The notes below the pieces were generated by a model, which ran no database searches, had not been told where the DNA came from, and saw nothing but the letters and a program-made list of their open reading frames with translations. From Bacillota bacterium (lineage in GTDB: Bacteria > Bacillota > Clostridia > Christensenellales > Aristaeellaceae), in NCBI GenBank assembly GCA_023425025.1, contig JAFADG010000044.1, positions 1 to 64,000 on the forward strand: a DNA stretch of 64,000 nt, written 5' to 3'. Of this stretch, positions 16,597 to 26,526 are shown piece after piece. The translations under genes and the position numbers were made by a program. The first letter of the stretch is position 1; each line of letters opens with the position of its first letter.

Positions 16597-17811
16597 ATGC
16601 GCGAAATCATACTGTATCAGGAAAATAATATAAGCCATGCCGCCCTGTTGGAAGACGGCGATGTCTGCGAATACCATGTATACGATGCGGGCAAGTCATC
16701 CTCGCTTGCCGGCGCGGTGTTCAAAGGCCGTGTGGAGAGGATCGTTCCCGGCATGGACGCGGCTTTTGTGCATCTGGGCCTGGAAAAGAACGGGTTTCTT
16801 CCCTTGAAGGAAGCGCCGGGCTTTGCAAAAGGCAACCCGGCAAGACCGCCCCTCCAGACCGGCCAGGAGGTTCTGGTGCAGGTGAAAAAGGACCCGGCGG
16901 GGGAAAAAGGGGCGTATCTGACCCGGGACATTACCTTTCCGGGCACTTATGTCGTGTTTTTGCCGCTGGATTCGTTTGTCGGCGTATCCCAGCGGGTACA
17001 AAAGGATGAGGATCGGAATGCTTTGCTGCAGCTCGGCGGCGAAGTGAAGCTTGACGGTACGGGATTGGTGATGCGTTCCGCTGCTATGCACGCACGGCCT
17101 GAGGAATTATGCCAGGAGATCGCGTCGCTGAATGACGCGTGGCGCAGGGTTAAGGAACTGTATCCCAAAAAGAATGCGCCTCAATGCTTGTTTAAAAGCC
17201 CGGACCCTTTTTCAGAACTGATCCGCGACTATTCCGCCGGCGGAATCGACCGGATTGTTACCAATCAAAGGAACATCAAGGCGGAAGGAATAGAAGCAGC
17301 CCTCGTTCCTGATTCTGATCTGTTGACGGTTTATGGCGTTCGCGCCCAGGTGGAAAAGGCATTAAGCCGCAAGGTCTGGCTGAAAAGCGGCGGATACCTG
17401 ATCTTTGACATTTGCGAGGCCATGACCGTCATTGATGTCAACACCGGCAAGTTCACCGGCGGCAAGCTGCTGGAGGAAACGATATTCCGCCTGAATCATG
17501 AAGCCTGCGGGGAAATCGTCCGCCAAATCCGATTGCGGAACCTTGGCGGCATCATCCTGATCGACTTTATCGACATGCAAAATGAACTGCACCGGCAGGC
17601 GGTGCTTGACAGCTTGCAAAGCGAGCTGAAAAAAGACCGTGTGAAAACGGTGGTGCACGGCCTTACCTCCCTGGGACTCATGGAATGCACCCGCAAAAAA
17701 GCCAGGCAGCCGCTGTATCAAATCCTGACCGCTCCTTGCCCAAAATGCATGGGCAGCGGAAGAATACATACCCGATCTATCCCGGAAGGAGATACGTCCA
17801 ATCATGGGTGA
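16597..17811 (+). CDS. rng: Ribonuclease G / Rne family endoribonuclease
   Basis: A 404-residue RNase E/G family enzyme cutting single-stranded AU-rich RNA, involved in rRNA maturation and mRNA decay. An N-terminal S1-like RNA-binding region (FKGRVERIVPGMDAAFVHLG) is followed by the DNase I-like catalytic domain with the metal-binding aspartates in DVNTGKFTGG and ILIDFIDM, and a C-terminal Zn-link (CPKCMGSG). The long C-terminal scaffold of E. coli RNase E is absent, so it is the RNase G form. It overlaps miaB by 8 bases. In many Clostridia rng is followed by rplU and rpmA; here miaB follows. Confidence 0.93.
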   Translation: MREIILYQENNISHAALLEDGDVCEYHVYDAGKSSSLAGAVFKGRVERIVPGMDAAFVHLGLEKNGFLPLKEAPGFAKGNPARPPLQTGQEVLVQVKKDPAGEKGAYLTRDITFPGTYVVFLPLDSFVGVSQRVQKDEDRNALLQLGGEVKLDGTGLVMRSAAMHARPEELCQEIASLNDAWRRVKELYPKKNAPQCLFKSPDPFSELIRDYSAGGIDRIVTNQRNIKAEGIEAALVPDSDLLTVYGVRAQVEKALSRKVWLKSGGYLIFDICEAMTVIDVNTGKFTGGKLLEETIFRLNHEACGEIVRQIRLRNLGGIILIDFIDMQNELHRQAVLDSLQSELKKDRVKTVVHGLTSLGLMECTRKKARQPLYQILTAPCPKCMGSGRIHTRSIPEGDTSNHG

Positions 17812-19207
17812 AAGAGCGCCGGTGACCGTCACGCCGGAAGAAATGGCACAGCAGGCACACTTTATGGATCTGGTCCGCATGCATACGGGCCGGCCCAAAT
17901 CTTATCATATCATCACCTTTGGCTGCCAGATGAACATGCACGACAGCGAAAAGCTGGCCGGCATGCTCAAAAGCATGGGCATCCCCGAAGCGCCTACCAA
18001 GGAAGAGGCGGGCTTTGTCATTTACAATACCTGCTGCGTTCGCGACAACGCGGAGCGCAGGGCCCTGGGGAATGTGATCTGGCTCAAGGAGCTTCGCAAG
18101 AAAAACCCGGATCTTTTGATCGGCGTTTGCGGCTGCATGATCCAGCAGCAGGGCATGGCGGAGAAAATTTTGCACCAATACAAGTTTATCGACATCGCCT
18201 TCGGTACCCATAACCTGCACCGTTTTCCCGAAATACTGTATAAAGAATTGGAAAGCGCAAGGCCGGTGGTGGAGGTCTTGACCCAGGAAAACCTGATCGC
18301 GGAGGATGTGCCCATCCTGCGGCCGAATCCGCACCAGGCGTACATCACCATCATGTACGGCTGCAACAATTTCTGCTCCTTTTGCATCGTGCCTTATGTC
18401 CGCGGGCGGGAGCGTTCCAGGTCGCCGGAAAGCATTTTGGAAGAGGCGCGGAAGCTATACGATAGCGGTGTTCAGGAAATCATGCTGCTGGGACAAAATG
18501 TAAACTCCTACGGCGGCGGGCTGGATGCCGTCATGAGCTTTCCAAAGCTTTTAAAGGAGCTGGACGGCGTGGGCATTCCCCGCATCCGCTTTATGACCTC
18601 CCATCCCAAGGATTTGTCCGACGAACTGATCGAGGTGATGGCCGGCGGCCGGCATATCATGCCGCATTTCCACCTGCCGGTACAGTCGGGCAACGATGAA
18701 ATTTTGCATGCCATGAACAGGCGCTATACCAAAGAGCAATACATGCGCCGGGTGGAAGCGCTGCGCCGGGCCGTACCGGGCATCGGCATTACCACTGACC
18801 TCATCGTCGGTTTTCCCGGCGAAACGGAAGCGCAGTTTTTGGACACCCTGTCCCTGGTCAGGGAAGTGCGCTACGACGCCGCATTCACCTTCATCTATTC
18901 CCCCCGGGAAGGCACCCGGGCCGCCAAAATGGAAGGCCGTATACCGGATGATGTGGCCACAGACAGGATACAAAGGCTGATTGCCGCGCAGGAAGCCATC
19001 ACCGCCGATATCCATAATGGCTTGATCGGCCAAAGGGAATCTGTGCTGGTGGAAAGCCTCTCCAAGCGGGATCAAAAGCAGGTATCCGGCAAAGGCCTGC
19101 GGAATATTACCGTCAGTTTCCAAGGCACAAGCGACGACATCGGGAAAATCATTCCCGTCACCATTACCTCCTCCGGCGTCAGCACGCTTCGCGGAGAAAA
19201 AGCATAA
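17804..19207 (+). CDS. miaB: tRNA-2-methylthio-N6-dimethylallyladenosine synthase
   Basis: A 467-residue radical SAM methylthiotransferase that adds the 2-methylthio group to i6A37 of tRNAs reading UNN codons. The N-terminal UPF0004 domain has three cluster cysteines (FGCQMNMHDSE, NTCCVRDNAE, GVCGCM); the radical SAM motif is CNNFCSFC with YVRGRERSR after it; the C-terminus is a TRAM domain. The approximately 35-residue extension before the first Cys is common in Firmicutes. The substrate base is made by MiaA, encoded 5 kb downstream in the same gene run. AAGGAGATA precedes ATG 17804. Confidence 0.96.
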   Translation: MGERAPVTVTPEEMAQQAHFMDLVRMHTGRPKSYHIITFGCQMNMHDSEKLAGMLKSMGIPEAPTKEEAGFVIYNTCCVRDNAERRALGNVIWLKELRKKNPDLLIGVCGCMIQQQGMAEKILHQYKFIDIAFGTHNLHRFPEILYKELESARPVVEVLTQENLIAEDVPILRPNPHQAYITIMYGCNNFCSFCIVPYVRGRERSRSPESILEEARKLYDSGVQEIMLLGQNVNSYGGGLDAVMSFPKLLKELDGVGIPRIRFMTSHPKDLSDELIEVMAGGRHIMPHFHLPVQSGNDEILHAMNRRYTKEQYMRRVEALRRAVPGIGITTDLIVGFPGETEAQFLDTLSLVREVRYDAAFTFIYSPREGTRAAKMEGRIPDDVATDRIQRLIAAQEAITADIHNGLIGQRESVLVESLSKRDQKQVSGKGLRNITVSFQGTSDDIGKIIPVTITSSGVSTLRGEKA

Positions 19208-19219
19208 AGGAGTTACCCC

Positions 19220-19618
19220 ATGAAAAATGTTTTGGAACAGGCTGAAAAGCTTGCAAACGCTGTATTGGACAGCGATGAATTTATTACCATGCGCCTGGCG
19301 GAGGAGGCAGTTACCAGGGATGCGGAAGCCACCCGCCTGATTGCCGACTTTATCGAAAAGCGGAATACCGTGGAAAAGATGCTGTCGGAAAATAATCTGG
19401 ATCAGGTCTCCTTGCTGACGGCAAGCGATGCAATGGACGCGGCCCAGAAGGTCATGAACGCTTATCCGCTGATTGAAAAGATGCAGTCGGCCAGGGCAAC
19501 TTTCACCGACATGATGAACAAAGTCAACGCCCTGATCCGCTTTGTGGTGACGGGGGAGACAGAGCTGCCCAAAAGCGGGTGCTCCGGCTCCTGCGAGGGC
19601 TGCAGCGGCTGCAAGTAA
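19220..19618 (+). CDS. YlbF/RicA-family protein with Cys-rich C-terminus
   Basis: A 132-residue helical protein of the YlbF/YmcA (Com_YlbF) family. In Bacillus subtilis YlbF, YmcA and YaaT form the Ric complex, which carries [4Fe-4S] clusters and affects RNA processing and the Spo0A phosphorelay. Here the last 18 residues hold five cysteines (GCSGSCEGCSGC), consistent with metal or cluster binding. It lies between miaB and mutS, 12 bases after miaB. Its role in RNA processing is plausible given rng and miaB, but this is inference. Confidence 0.85.
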   Translation: MKNVLEQAEKLANAVLDSDEFITMRLAEEAVTRDAEATRLIADFIEKRNTVEKMLSENNLDQVSLLTASDAMDAAQKVMNAYPLIEKMQSARATFTDMMNKVNALIRFVVTGETELPKSGCSGSCEGCSGCK

Positions 19619-19667
19619 AAATAGATAAGATACTACCAAAGTTTTTTCGTTACACAGGAGGGGCGGT

Positions 19668-22271
19668 ATGGCCAGCGTTACCCCCATGATGCAGCAATAT
19701 CTGCAAATCAAGGAGCAATACAAAGACTGTATCCTTTTTTTCCGGCTGGGCGATTTTTATGAAATGTTCTTTGACGATGCCCATACGGCTTCCCGGGAGC
19801 TGGAATTGACGCTGACGGGAAAGGATTGCGGCCTGGAGGAACGGGCGCCCATGTGCGGCGTTCCTTTTCACAGCGCCGATGTGTACATCACGCGGTTGAT
19901 TGAAAAAGGGTACAAGGTTGCCATCTGCGAGCAGGTTTCAGACCCGGCGCTGAGCAAGGGCCTGGTGGAAAGGGAAGTCGTACGGATCGTGACCCCGGGC
20001 ACCATTGTGGATTCCACGCTGCTGGATGAGCGGGAAAACCACTTTTTGCTTTGCGTGTTTGTAAGCGGCGTCACCGCGGGTCTTTCGTTTGTGGATGTTT
20101 CCACCGGCGAATTCTATGTGCATCAACTGCAGCCTTATCTGGATACGCTGGCCGATGAGGTGCTGCGCATCCGCCCCAACGAGATCATCACCAACGATCT
20201 GAACATTCTGCGCAAATATACCGGCGTGGATGTCTCCTGCACGGAGTACAGCCATGCCGCCTTCCTGCCCGCCCAGGCCAGCGCCGCCCTGTGCAGCCAC
20301 TTTCATTTAACGGACCTTACGCCCCTGGGCCTTGCCGATGATTACAAGGCCGGCGCTACTTCCGCCGGCGCATTGATGCAGTATCTGAACGAAACGCAGA
20401 AAAATGCCCTGGAGCATATTTCCGGGCTGCGTATCTATCCCAGCAGCCAAATCATGCTCCTGGACAAAAGCGCCAGGCGCAACCTGGAATTGACCGAAAG
20501 CCTGCGCGGACGCACGAAGAAAGGCACGCTTTTGTGGCTGTTGGACCAGACCTCCACCGCCATGGGCGGCCGGCTGCTGCGCAGCTGGATCGAACAACCC
20601 CTGGTGGATAAGGAAAAGATCAACCTGCGCCTTGACGCCGTATCCGCCATCTTCAGCCAGCATGTGCTTTGCATGTCCCTGTCCGATGAGCTTCGCGGCG
20701 TGTATGATATTGAACGGCTCTTAAGCCGCGTTTCCTACAAAAGCATCAGCGCCAGAGACTGCCTGGCGCTGATGGGATCGCTGAAAAAGGTGCCTTCCAT
20801 CAAGGAATTGATGGGCTCCTTGGACAGTCCGCTGCTACACGAACTGGAAGCGATGCTGGATCCCATGGAAGAGCTGACGGATTTGATCGGGCGGGCCATC
20901 CACCCGGATGCGCCCCTGGCCATCACCGAAGGCGGCATCATCAGGGAGGGCTACAGCCAGCGCCTGGACAGCCTGCGGGAAGCCGCCACCAGCGGAAAGC
21001 AGTGGATATTGGACCTGGAAGTGAAGGAACGCCAGGAAACCGGCATCAAAAACCTGCGCATTCAGTACAACCGCGTGTTCGGTTATTACATTGAGGTCAC
21101 CAAGTCTTATTACGAGCTGGTACCGTTGCGCTATATGCGCAAGCAGACGCTGGCCAACTGCGAGCGGTATATTACGCCGGAGCTTCGGGAAATCGAACAG
21201 AAAATCGTGGGTGCCCAGGAGCAGTCCGTACGGCTGGAGATGGAACTGTTTGTTTCCATCCGCGAGCATATCGCCACCCTGATCGAGCCCATGCAAAAAA
21301 CGGCGCTGGGGCTAAAAACGCTGGACGCCCTGGTTTCCCTGGCGAAGGTGGCCAGCCACAACCATTATGTCCGCCCGGAGATCACCGAGGATGGAAAGCT
21401 GAACATCCTGGACGGCCGGCATCCCGTGGTGGAGCAAACCTTGCGGGAAGGCGCTTTCGTGCCCAACGATACGCAAATGGATAACGACAGCCAGCGCATG
21501 CTGATTATCACCGGCCCCAACATGGCCGGCAAGAGCACCTACATGCGCCAGGTGGCGCTGATTGTGCTCATGGCCCATATCGGCAGCTTTGTGCCGGCCA
21601 GGGAAGCCGCGATTCCGATTGTGGACCGCATTTTCACCCGCGTCGGCGCATCCGACGATCTGGCCAGCGGCCAGTCCACCTTCATGGTGGAAATGTCCGA
21701 GGTGGCATACATCCTGCGCAACGCCACGCCCAAATCCCTGGTGATATTGGATGAGATCGGCCGCGGAACAAGCACCTTCGACGGTCTTTCCATCGCCTGG
21801 TCGGTGGTGGAATACTTGTGCGACAAGCGCAACGCCGGCGCGAAGACGCTGTTCGCCACCCACTATCATGAGCTATCCGAGCTGGAAGGCCGGCTGGAGG
21901 GCGTTCAAAACTATTGCATCTCTGTGAAGGAGCATGGGGAAGACGTGATCTTCCTTCGCAAAATCATTCGCGGCGGCGCGGACAAGAGCTTTGGCGTGCA
22001 CGTGGCCCGGTTGGCCGGCGTGCCCCAGCCGGTGCTGATGCGCGCCCATGAAATACAGGCCCGTCTGGAAGTATCGGACATCAATCAGAATACCATCGGC
22101 CAAAACATTTTGGAGGACGGCAAAAAGACAGGCAGCCAGCAGGTTGGCCTGTTCAACTTTGCTCAAACCGAACTGGTGGAAGAGCTCAAAAGCATCGATG
22201 TCATGGCGTTAACGCCCATGGACGCCATCAACCACCTGTTCCGCCTGCGGGAAAAAGCCCGCAAACTGTAA
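19668..22271 (+). CDS. mutS: DNA mismatch repair protein MutS
   Basis: An 867-residue mismatch sensor. The N-terminal mismatch-binding Phe-x-Glu motif is present as FYEMFF (residues about 27-32), the Walker A is GPNMAGKST, the Walker B is LVILDEIGRGTSTFDG, and the H-loop ATHYHEL follows. Full length compared with bacterial MutS1 (about 850-900). CAGGAGGGG lies before ATG 19668. It works with MutL encoded 10 bases downstream; together they start mismatch repair. No MutH would be expected in this group. Confidence 0.98.
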   Translation: MASVTPMMQQYLQIKEQYKDCILFFRLGDFYEMFFDDAHTASRELELTLTGKDCGLEERAPMCGVPFHSADVYITRLIEKGYKVAICEQVSDPALSKGLVEREVVRIVTPGTIVDSTLLDERENHFLLCVFVSGVTAGLSFVDVSTGEFYVHQLQPYLDTLADEVLRIRPNEIITNDLNILRKYTGVDVSCTEYSHAAFLPAQASAALCSHFHLTDLTPLGLADDYKAGATSAGALMQYLNETQKNALEHISGLRIYPSSQIMLLDKSARRNLELTESLRGRTKKGTLLWLLDQTSTAMGGRLLRSWIEQPLVDKEKINLRLDAVSAIFSQHVLCMSLSDELRGVYDIERLLSRVSYKSISARDCLALMGSLKKVPSIKELMGSLDSPLLHELEAMLDPMEELTDLIGRAIHPDAPLAITEGGIIREGYSQRLDSLREAATSGKQWILDLEVKERQETGIKNLRIQYNRVFGYYIEVTKSYYELVPLRYMRKQTLANCERYITPELREIEQKIVGAQEQSVRLEMELFVSIREHIATLIEPMQKTALGLKTLDALVSLAKVASHNHYVRPEITEDGKLNILDGRHPVVEQTLREGAFVPNDTQMDNDSQRMLIITGPNMAGKSTYMRQVALIVLMAHIGSFVPAREAAIPIVDRIFTRVGASDDLASGQSTFMVEMSEVAYILRNATPKSLVILDEIGRGTSTFDGLSIAWSVVEYLCDKRNAGAKTLFATHYHELSELEGRLEGVQNYCISVKEHGEDVIFLRKIIRGGADKSFGVHVARLAGVPQPVLMRAHEIQARLEVSDINQNTIGQNILEDGKKTGSQQVGLFNFAQTELVEELKSIDVMALTPMDAINHLFRLREKARKL

Positions 22272-22281
22272 GGAGGTTGCC

Positions 22282-24291
22282 ATGCGGCCCATTGAAAAGC
22301 TGTCGCCGGAGGTCATTGGGAAGATCGCGGCTGGCGAAGTGGTGGAACGTCCCGCTGCCGCCATCAAGGAAATGGCGGAAAACAGCATGGATGCGGGCGC
22401 CAGCGCCATCACCATAGAAATCAGGGATGGGGGAATTGCCCACATCCGTGTCACCGATAACGGCACGGGCATTCCTCAGCCGCAAATCCGCATGGCCTTT
22501 GAACGCCATGCCACCAGCAAGATCATATCCTCTGAAGATTTGCACCACATCGAAACCCTGGGCTTCCGCGGAGAAGCGCTGGCTTCCATTGCCGCGGTGA
22601 GCCGCGTTACCTGCACCACGCGGGTGAGAGGAGAAGACAGCGGCATCACCGTCGTCAACGAAGGCGGCATCATCAAGGAAATCCGGGAAGCTGCCTGTCC
22701 AGAGGGGACAACCTTTGTTGTGAAGGACTTATTCTACAATACGCCTGTCCGGCTGAAATTTCTCAAGAAGCCGGCGACGGAAGCGGCCCTTGTATCTGAT
22801 CTTGTCATGCGTTTGATCCTGTCGAACCCCGGCATTTCCTACCGCCTGATCAACCAGGGGAAGGTGATCTATCACAGTCCGGGCGACGGCAAGCTGGAAT
22901 CGGCGGTATTCAGCATTTATGGCAAGGAAATGCTCAAATCCATGCGCTTTGTTTCCGGCGGTTCAAGAGGCGTATGGCTGGAAGGGTATGTGGGCATTGG
23001 CGACAGCGCACGGGGCAACCGCAGCCACCAATCCTTTTTCATCAATGGCCGGTATCTAAAGAGTTCTATCTTGGCCCAGGCCTTGGAGCAGGGCTGCAAG
23101 GAGCGGGTGACCATCGGCCATTTTCCAACCTGCGTGCTGCATTTGAAAATGGCGTTCGAAGCGGTCGATGTGAATGTTCACCCCAATAAGCTGGAGGTCC
23201 GTTTTCAAAACGAAACCGATGTTTTTGAGGCGGTCCGCGATTTGATCCAGGATGTTTTGCGCCGCGATGAAGCGCTGACAAACATACCCGAAATGGAATT
23301 GACGCCGGCGGAAGAAAACAGGCCGGTGTTTTCCAACAATATTACGGTCAGGAGCAAACCAAACGACGGCGGCGCCGCGGTAGAAAAGCTGCAAAACATA
23401 CCGATTCCTGCATCAATTCAACCTCCCGCAGAAGAAACCGGACCAAAGTCGCAAAATGGAAGCGCTGAATTGGAGCCGAAGTCTGCCTTTGAGCCTGTTG
23501 TGACCCATCGTCCCATCGTTATCCCTGTTCCAGGTCAAAAGCAAAGCCCAGCCTTGCGGGAAACCTATATGCCTGCTTTTATCAAGCCGCCCGCCGCGCC
23601 TGCAATACCTGATACCTATTCATATATTGCGAAGGAGCCGGAGCCGCCTGCCGTCAAAACAGAGCCTGTTATGATAGAGCCCGAGGCAATATCCGCCCTG
23701 CCCGAAAAGGACACAAGGCCCGATCTGCGCATCATGGATGTTGTATTCAATACGTATATACTCATTGAATATGGGGAACAATTGTTGTTGATTGATCAGC
23801 ACGCGGCCCATGAGCGGCTGCTCTTTGATCAAATGATGAAGGCGTATGACCAGCATGCGGCTGCCCAGCCGCTGCTTGTACCCCAGGTGGTGACGCTGAC
23901 CCACAGAGAGCTTGATACCCTGGAGGAGAATAGGGAAGCCCTTGCCCAGACAGGGTTTGAGGTGGACAGCTTTGGCGATCACGCCATACAGATACGGGCC
24001 GTGCCGCTCATTTTGGGCCAGCCCCAGGCGAAAAGCTTTTTCATTGAATTGCTGGACCAGCTGGAGACGATGCGGGGCCTTACAAGCCTGGAAAAGCGCC
24101 GCACCGCCATATTGCAGATGGCCTGCAAGCGGGCCGTCAAGGGGGGCGAGCGCCTGCCCAGGGTGGAAATTGAGGACCTTGTGTATCGCGCCACGGAATC
24201 CGGCGTCACCCCGACCTGCCCCCATGGCCGTCCGCTGGTGGTCTCCATTACCCATCAGGAATTGGACAAGCGCTTCAAGCGCATTCAATAG
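22282..24291 (+). CDS. mutL: DNA mismatch repair protein MutL
   Basis: A 669-residue GHKL ATPase with C-terminal dimerisation/endonuclease domain. N-terminal motifs: AAGEVVERPAAAIKE, DNGTGI, TLGFRGEALASI. A proline-rich, variable linker spans residues 345-480. The C-terminal half carries the endonuclease metal-site motif DQHAAHERLLFD and ACKRAVKGG, expected in organisms lacking MutH, so it probably nicks DNA. AAGGAGG precedes ATG 22282. It is followed 18 bases later by miaA. Confidence 0.97.
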   Translation: MRPIEKLSPEVIGKIAAGEVVERPAAAIKEMAENSMDAGASAITIEIRDGGIAHIRVTDNGTGIPQPQIRMAFERHATSKIISSEDLHHIETLGFRGEALASIAAVSRVTCTTRVRGEDSGITVVNEGGIIKEIREAACPEGTTFVVKDLFYNTPVRLKFLKKPATEAALVSDLVMRLILSNPGISYRLINQGKVIYHSPGDGKLESAVFSIYGKEMLKSMRFVSGGSRGVWLEGYVGIGDSARGNRSHQSFFINGRYLKSSILAQALEQGCKERVTIGHFPTCVLHLKMAFEAVDVNVHPNKLEVRFQNETDVFEAVRDLIQDVLRRDEALTNIPEMELTPAEENRPVFSNNITVRSKPNDGGAAVEKLQNIPIPASIQPPAEETGPKSQNGSAELEPKSAFEPVVTHRPIVIPVPGQKQSPALRETYMPAFIKPPAAPAIPDTYSYIAKEPEPPAVKTEPVMIEPEAISALPEKDTRPDLRIMDVVFNTYILIEYGEQLLLIDQHAAHERLLFDQMMKAYDQHAAAQPLLVPQVVTLTHRELDTLEENREALAQTGFEVDSFGDHAIQIRAVPLILGQPQAKSFFIELLDQLETMRGLTSLEKRRTAILQMACKRAVKGGERLPRVEIEDLVYRATESGVTPTCPHGRPLVVSITHQELDKRFKRIQ

Positions 24292-24309
24292 CCGGAAGGA
24301 AGTTCTCAC

Positions 24310-25245
24310 GTGCCGTACAAGCCTCCTCTGATTGTGATCGCGGGCCCCACCGCCAGCGGCAAAACCAGCCTCTCCATCGCCTTGTGCCACAAGCTGTCCG
24401 GTGAGGTGGTGGCCATGGATTCCATGCAGATCTACCGATGCATGGACATTGGCACCGCGAAGCCTACCCTTTTGGAGCAGGAGGGCATCGCGCATCACAT
24501 GCTGGATGTGGCCGATCCCAGGGATGCGTACTCCGTGGCGGATTACGCGGCGCAGGCAAAGGCCTGCCTGGCAGAAATACATGCCCGCGGAAAGATTCCC
24601 GTACTGACCGGCGGAACCGGACTGTATTTAAAGGCGCTGACCACATCCATGGAGCTGGGAGGCACACAAGGCGACGCTGCCATCCGTGAACGGCTGACGG
24701 CCCTATCCCAAGAGGAAGACGGCGTGGATACGCTGATTGCCAGGCTTGAGAAGGCCGATCCGGTCACGGCCGGCCGCCTGCACAGGAATGATATTCGGCG
24801 CATCATACGGGCCTTGGAGGTGTATGAACTCACCGGCCGGCCTTTTTCCAGCCAGCGGCAAGGAGAAACGCCGGAATGCCCTTACAGCCTTTGCGTCCTT
24901 GGCATGGGGCTGGAGCGGGAGATGCTCTACCGGCGCATTGACAAAAGGGTGGATGAAATGATCCGGCTGGGGCTCGTCGCGGAAGTGGAGCGCCTGCTCG
25001 GCATGGGCGTTTCGCCGGAGGCCCAATCCATGCAGGGGCTGGGCTATAAGGAGCTGATCCCGGTTATCACGGGAAGCCAGCCTCTTCACCAAGCCATCGA
25101 CACCATCAAGCTGGGTACACGTCATTATGCCAAGCGGCAGATGACCTGGTTTCAGCGGACGGATAATATCCGCTGGCTGGATGCGCTTTCGGATGATCTT
25201 TTGGACAAAGCGCTCCGCCAAATTCAAAATGATTTGAAAATTTGA
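24310..25245 (+). CDS. miaA: tRNA dimethylallyltransferase
   Basis: A 311-residue enzyme adding a dimethylallyl group to A37 of tRNAs, providing the substrate for MiaB. The P-loop GPTASGKTSL (12-21), DSMQIYR, the TGGTGLYLKAL motif and MQGLGYKEL are all present. GTG start at 24310 behind GGAAGGAAG. Normal length. The dimethylallyl donor comes from the MEP pathway, whose first enzyme Dxs is also in the window. In many Firmicutes hfq lies between miaA and ynbB; only 26 bases separate them here. Confidence 0.97.
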   Translation: MPYKPPLIVIAGPTASGKTSLSIALCHKLSGEVVAMDSMQIYRCMDIGTAKPTLLEQEGIAHHMLDVADPRDAYSVADYAAQAKACLAEIHARGKIPVLTGGTGLYLKALTTSMELGGTQGDAAIRERLTALSQEEDGVDTLIARLEKADPVTAGRLHRNDIRRIIRALEVYELTGRPFSSQRQGETPECPYSLCVLGMGLEREMLYRRIDKRVDEMIRLGLVAEVERLLGMGVSPEAQSMQGLGYKELIPVITGSQPLHQAIDTIKLGTRHYAKRQMTWFQRTDNIRWLDALSDDLLDKALRQIQNDLKI

Positions 25246-25271
25246 AATGAAAACGTAAGAGGATATATGAC

Positions 25272-26516
25272 ATGCCGGATATCGAAAAGCTTGTGATACA
25301 GGCCCAGGCTGACTGCCAGGATGTTTTTTCAGCGCTGGAAGAAGTCGAACTGTACAATACAGTGCAAGTATTGAGTGCCATGCAAAAGCATCAGGTGGCA
25401 GTGCGCCATTTTGCGCCGACCACCGGGTATGGCTATGGGGATAACGGCCGGGATACGCTGGAAGCGATCTTTGCCGACGTATTTGGGACTGAGGCGGCCA
25501 TCGTCCGCCCCCACATCGCCTCGGGGACCCATGCGCTTTCCTTATGCTTGTTCGGGCTTTTGCTGCCCGGGGATCATCTGCTGTCCGCCTCCGGCAAGCC
25601 ATATGACACCTTGGACGGCGTCATTGGCATAGCCGGCGATGAGCCGGGCTCTTTGAAGGAAATGAATGTTTCCTACAGCCATGTGGAACTGGATGGTGAC
25701 GGCAGGCTGGACCTTGCGGCCATAAAAAAAGCCATCAGCCCCAATACAAGGGTGGTAATGGTCCAGCGCAGCCGGGGATATGCCTGGCGCAATTCGCTGC
25801 ATCCGCAAGATATCGCGCCTTTGGCCGATATGCTCCACAAGGAGCATCCCGGCGTTACATTGATGGTGGATAACTGCTATGGCGAGTTTGTCAAAAAGAC
25901 TGAGCCAAGCCACCATGGGGCGGATGTTACCATCGGCAGCCTGATCAAAAATCCGGGCGGCGGGCTGGCGCCGACCGGGGGATACATCGCCGGCAAAGAA
26001 AGCTGCATCCGCCGCATCGAAGCCAGGCTTACCGCGCCGGGCGTCGGCCGGGAGGTGGGCTCCTATGCCGGCAGCTACCAGCCCTTTTACCAGGGGTTGT
26101 TTCTGGCCCCCCATGTGGTTGTGCAGGCATTGAAAACAGCCATCCTGGCCGCACGGATCTTTGAGCTGCTGGGCATGAAAACAACGCCTTCCGCTTTCGC
26201 GGACCGGTCCGACATCATCCAGGCCATTGAAATGAAGGACCCGGCGCGGCTGATCGCCTTCTGCCAGGGGATACAGGCCGCGTCTCCCGTGGACAGCATG
26301 GCCGTACCGGAGCCCTGGGATATGCCAGGCTATCAGAATCAGGTAATCATGGCTGCCGGCACGTTTGTCTCCGGCGCCTCCATTGAGCTCAGCGCCGATG
26401 CGCCCATGCGGGAGCCCTTCATCGCCTATCTGCAGGGCGGGCTGACGTATAGCCACGGCAGGATCGCTCTTTCAAAGGCCCTTGCCCATATGCAAAAAGC
26501 TGGCTGCCTGAAATAA
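25272..26516 (+). CDS. YnbB-type PLP-dependent enzyme (aluminium-resistance / methionine gamma-lyase family)
   Basis: A 414-residue protein of Pfam Met_gamma_lyase (PF06838), annotated in other Firmicutes as aluminium resistance protein or YnbB. The PLP lysine is likely in GSLIKNPGGGLAPTGGYIAG; upstream RPHIASGTHALS and a VDNCYGEFV aspartate fit the fold-type I aminotransferase core. Its physiological substrate is unknown. The position after mutSL-miaA is conserved in Firmicutes. SD AAGAGGA before ATG 25272. Confidence 0.88.
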   Translation: MPDIEKLVIQAQADCQDVFSALEEVELYNTVQVLSAMQKHQVAVRHFAPTTGYGYGDNGRDTLEAIFADVFGTEAAIVRPHIASGTHALSLCLFGLLLPGDHLLSASGKPYDTLDGVIGIAGDEPGSLKEMNVSYSHVELDGDGRLDLAAIKKAISPNTRVVMVQRSRGYAWRNSLHPQDIAPLADMLHKEHPGVTLMVDNCYGEFVKKTEPSHHGADVTIGSLIKNPGGGLAPTGGYIAGKESCIRRIEARLTAPGVGREVGSYAGSYQPFYQGLFLAPHVVVQALKTAILAARIFELLGMKTTPSAFADRSDIIQAIEMKDPARLIAFCQGIQAASPVDSMAVPEPWDMPGYQNQVIMAAGTFVSGASIELSADAPMREPFIAYLQGGLTYSHGRIALSKALAHMQKAGCLK

Positions 26517-26526
26517 ACGATACCTT

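Noticed and set aside
25246..25271. hfq between miaA and ynbB
   Set aside because: Only 26 bases lie between the two genes; no hfq is present at its usual position.
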